Source of the DNA: an uncultured Gemmatimonadota bacterium
GTDB taxonomy: Bacteria > Gemmatimonadota > Gemmatimonadetes > Gemmatimonadales > GWC2-71-9
Length of the DNA stretch: 6,175 nt
NCBI GenBank assembly: GCA_946479825.1
Contig: CAMLHU010000137.1
Span: 1 to 6,175, forward strand
Direction: 5' to 3'
Part shown: piece by piece, positions 5,980-6,175 of the stretch
Layout of the letters: every line of letters starts with the position of its first letter
How positions within the stretch are numbered: position 1 is the first letter of the stretch
Notes under the pieces: generated by a model
What the model was told of the DNA's origin: nothing
Seen by the model: the letters and a program-made list of their open reading frames with translations, nothing else
Databases searched by the model: none
Made by a program: the position numbers and the translations under genes

Positions 5980-6071
5980 AGCCTGGAGTCTGGAGCTTGG
6001 GGCTTGGAGCTTGGGGCTAAGTCAGGTGCGCCCAACGCTCCAAGCTCCAGACTCCAAGCTCCAAGCTTCCC
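5976..6071. repeat. Inverted pair of 7-bp tandem repeat arrays between convergent genes (array C)
   Basis: The left arm (5983-6017) has five heptamers: CTGGAGT, CTGGAGC, TTGGGGC, TTGGAGC, TTGGGGC. A degenerate one (GTAGAGC, 5976-5982) precedes them and contains the udk stop codon. The right arm (6037-6071) has GCTCCAA, GCTCCAG, ACTCCAA, GCTCCAA and degenerate GCTTCCC, ending directly against the stop codon of the minus-strand gene (6072-6074). The 19-base middle (6018-6036) begins TAAGTCA, giving one stop in each direction. The unit differs from arrays A and B, but the 7-bp period and the stop-to-stop placement are the same as in array A. Confidence 0.9.
5979..6061. terminator. Probable bidirectional terminator hairpin formed by array C
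   Basis: Bases 5979-6003 pair with 6037-6061. By hand count 23 of 25 positions are Watson-Crick, one is a G-T wobble and one is a mismatch (5983/6057), around a 33-base loop. A stem this long, placed exactly between the ends of two convergent genes, is a good candidate for stopping transcription from both sides. There is no T-tract, so the mechanism need not be classical intrinsic termination. Confidence 0.55.
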
Positions 6072-6175
6072 TCACCCCAACGCCATATACGAACACCCCT
6101 TCTCGTGGGCCTGATCGATGGCCACGACCATTCCGGGCACCAGCGATACCCCCGGCAGGAAGTGCTGCACCAGTT
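6072..6175 (-). CDS. C-terminal fragment of an unrecognised protein
   Basis: Only the last 33 full codons and the TGA stop (6074-6072) are present; the gene runs in from beyond the right edge. The visible tail contains LVQHFLPGVSLVPGMVVAID, then QAHEKGCSYMALG before the stop. The codons show the strong G/C third-position bias of the neighbouring genes, and this is the only long open frame across this stretch on that strand. That supports a real gene rather than chance. I do not recognise the family from 33 residues and assign no function. It is convergent with udk, and the array C hairpin fills the gap between them. Confidence 0.6.
   Translation of the reverse strand, partial: LVQHFLPGVSLVPGMVVAIDQAHEKGCSYMALG

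Noticed and set aside
1..6175. tRNA, rRNA, riboswitch or toxin-antitoxin genes
   Set aside because: No cloverleaf, conserved RNA motif or paired small open frames were seen in the short gaps, which are all accounted for by heptamer arrays or the udk promoter.

Overview
The window is GC-rich bacterial DNA (by eye close to 70% G+C). It has tightly packed genes, very short intergenic gaps, one leaderless-looking promoter, and heptamer-repeat arrays in three of its gaps. This style, together with the gene families present, suggests an uncultured soil or environmental bacterium, possibly Gemmatimonadota. That placement is an inference from gestalt and no marker gene here proves it. I see no RNA gene, insertion sequence, CRISPR array or phage gene, and no gene-free stretch longer than 300 bases.

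Layout from left to right. (1) 1-161, + strand: the last 52 codons of a von Willebrand factor A-type protein. (2) 163-317: an inverted pair of 7-bp repeat arrays filling the gap between two convergent genes. (3) 311-5239, - strand: a three-gene block transcribed right to left. It encodes a Rieske non-heme iron oxygenase alpha subunit, a large acyl-CoA oxidase/dehydrogenase with a TerB-like N-terminal extension, and a lipoprotein M48 metalloprotease with a LysM-like tail. The gaps are 29 and 7 bp, so it is probably one operon. (4) 5245-5307: a one-sided 7-bp array in the divergent promoter gap. (5) 5347-5979, + strand: uridine kinase (udk), with a promoter whose -10 box lies six bases before the ATG. 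(6) 5979-6071: a second inverted pair of 7-bp arrays between convergent genes, folding into a long hairpin. (7) 6072-6175, - strand: the C-terminal end of an unrecognised protein.

How the parts fit. The Rieske oxygenase and the acyl-CoA oxidase are both oxidative catabolic enzymes and could act in one degradative route, but no reductase partner for the Rieske protein and no transporter is visible. The M48 lipoprotein is an envelope quality-control type protease and may share only transcription with them. Udk belongs to pyrimidine salvage and is independent.

The most unusual signal is non-coding. Three gaps carry 7-bp tandem arrays with different unit sequences. Both convergent gaps contain an array plus its inverted counterpart, spanning almost exactly from one stop codon to the other. 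The divergent gap has only one orientation. This pattern fits a role as a bidirectional 3'-end element (terminator and multi-frame stop), or a class of heptamer repeats that accumulates at gene ends.
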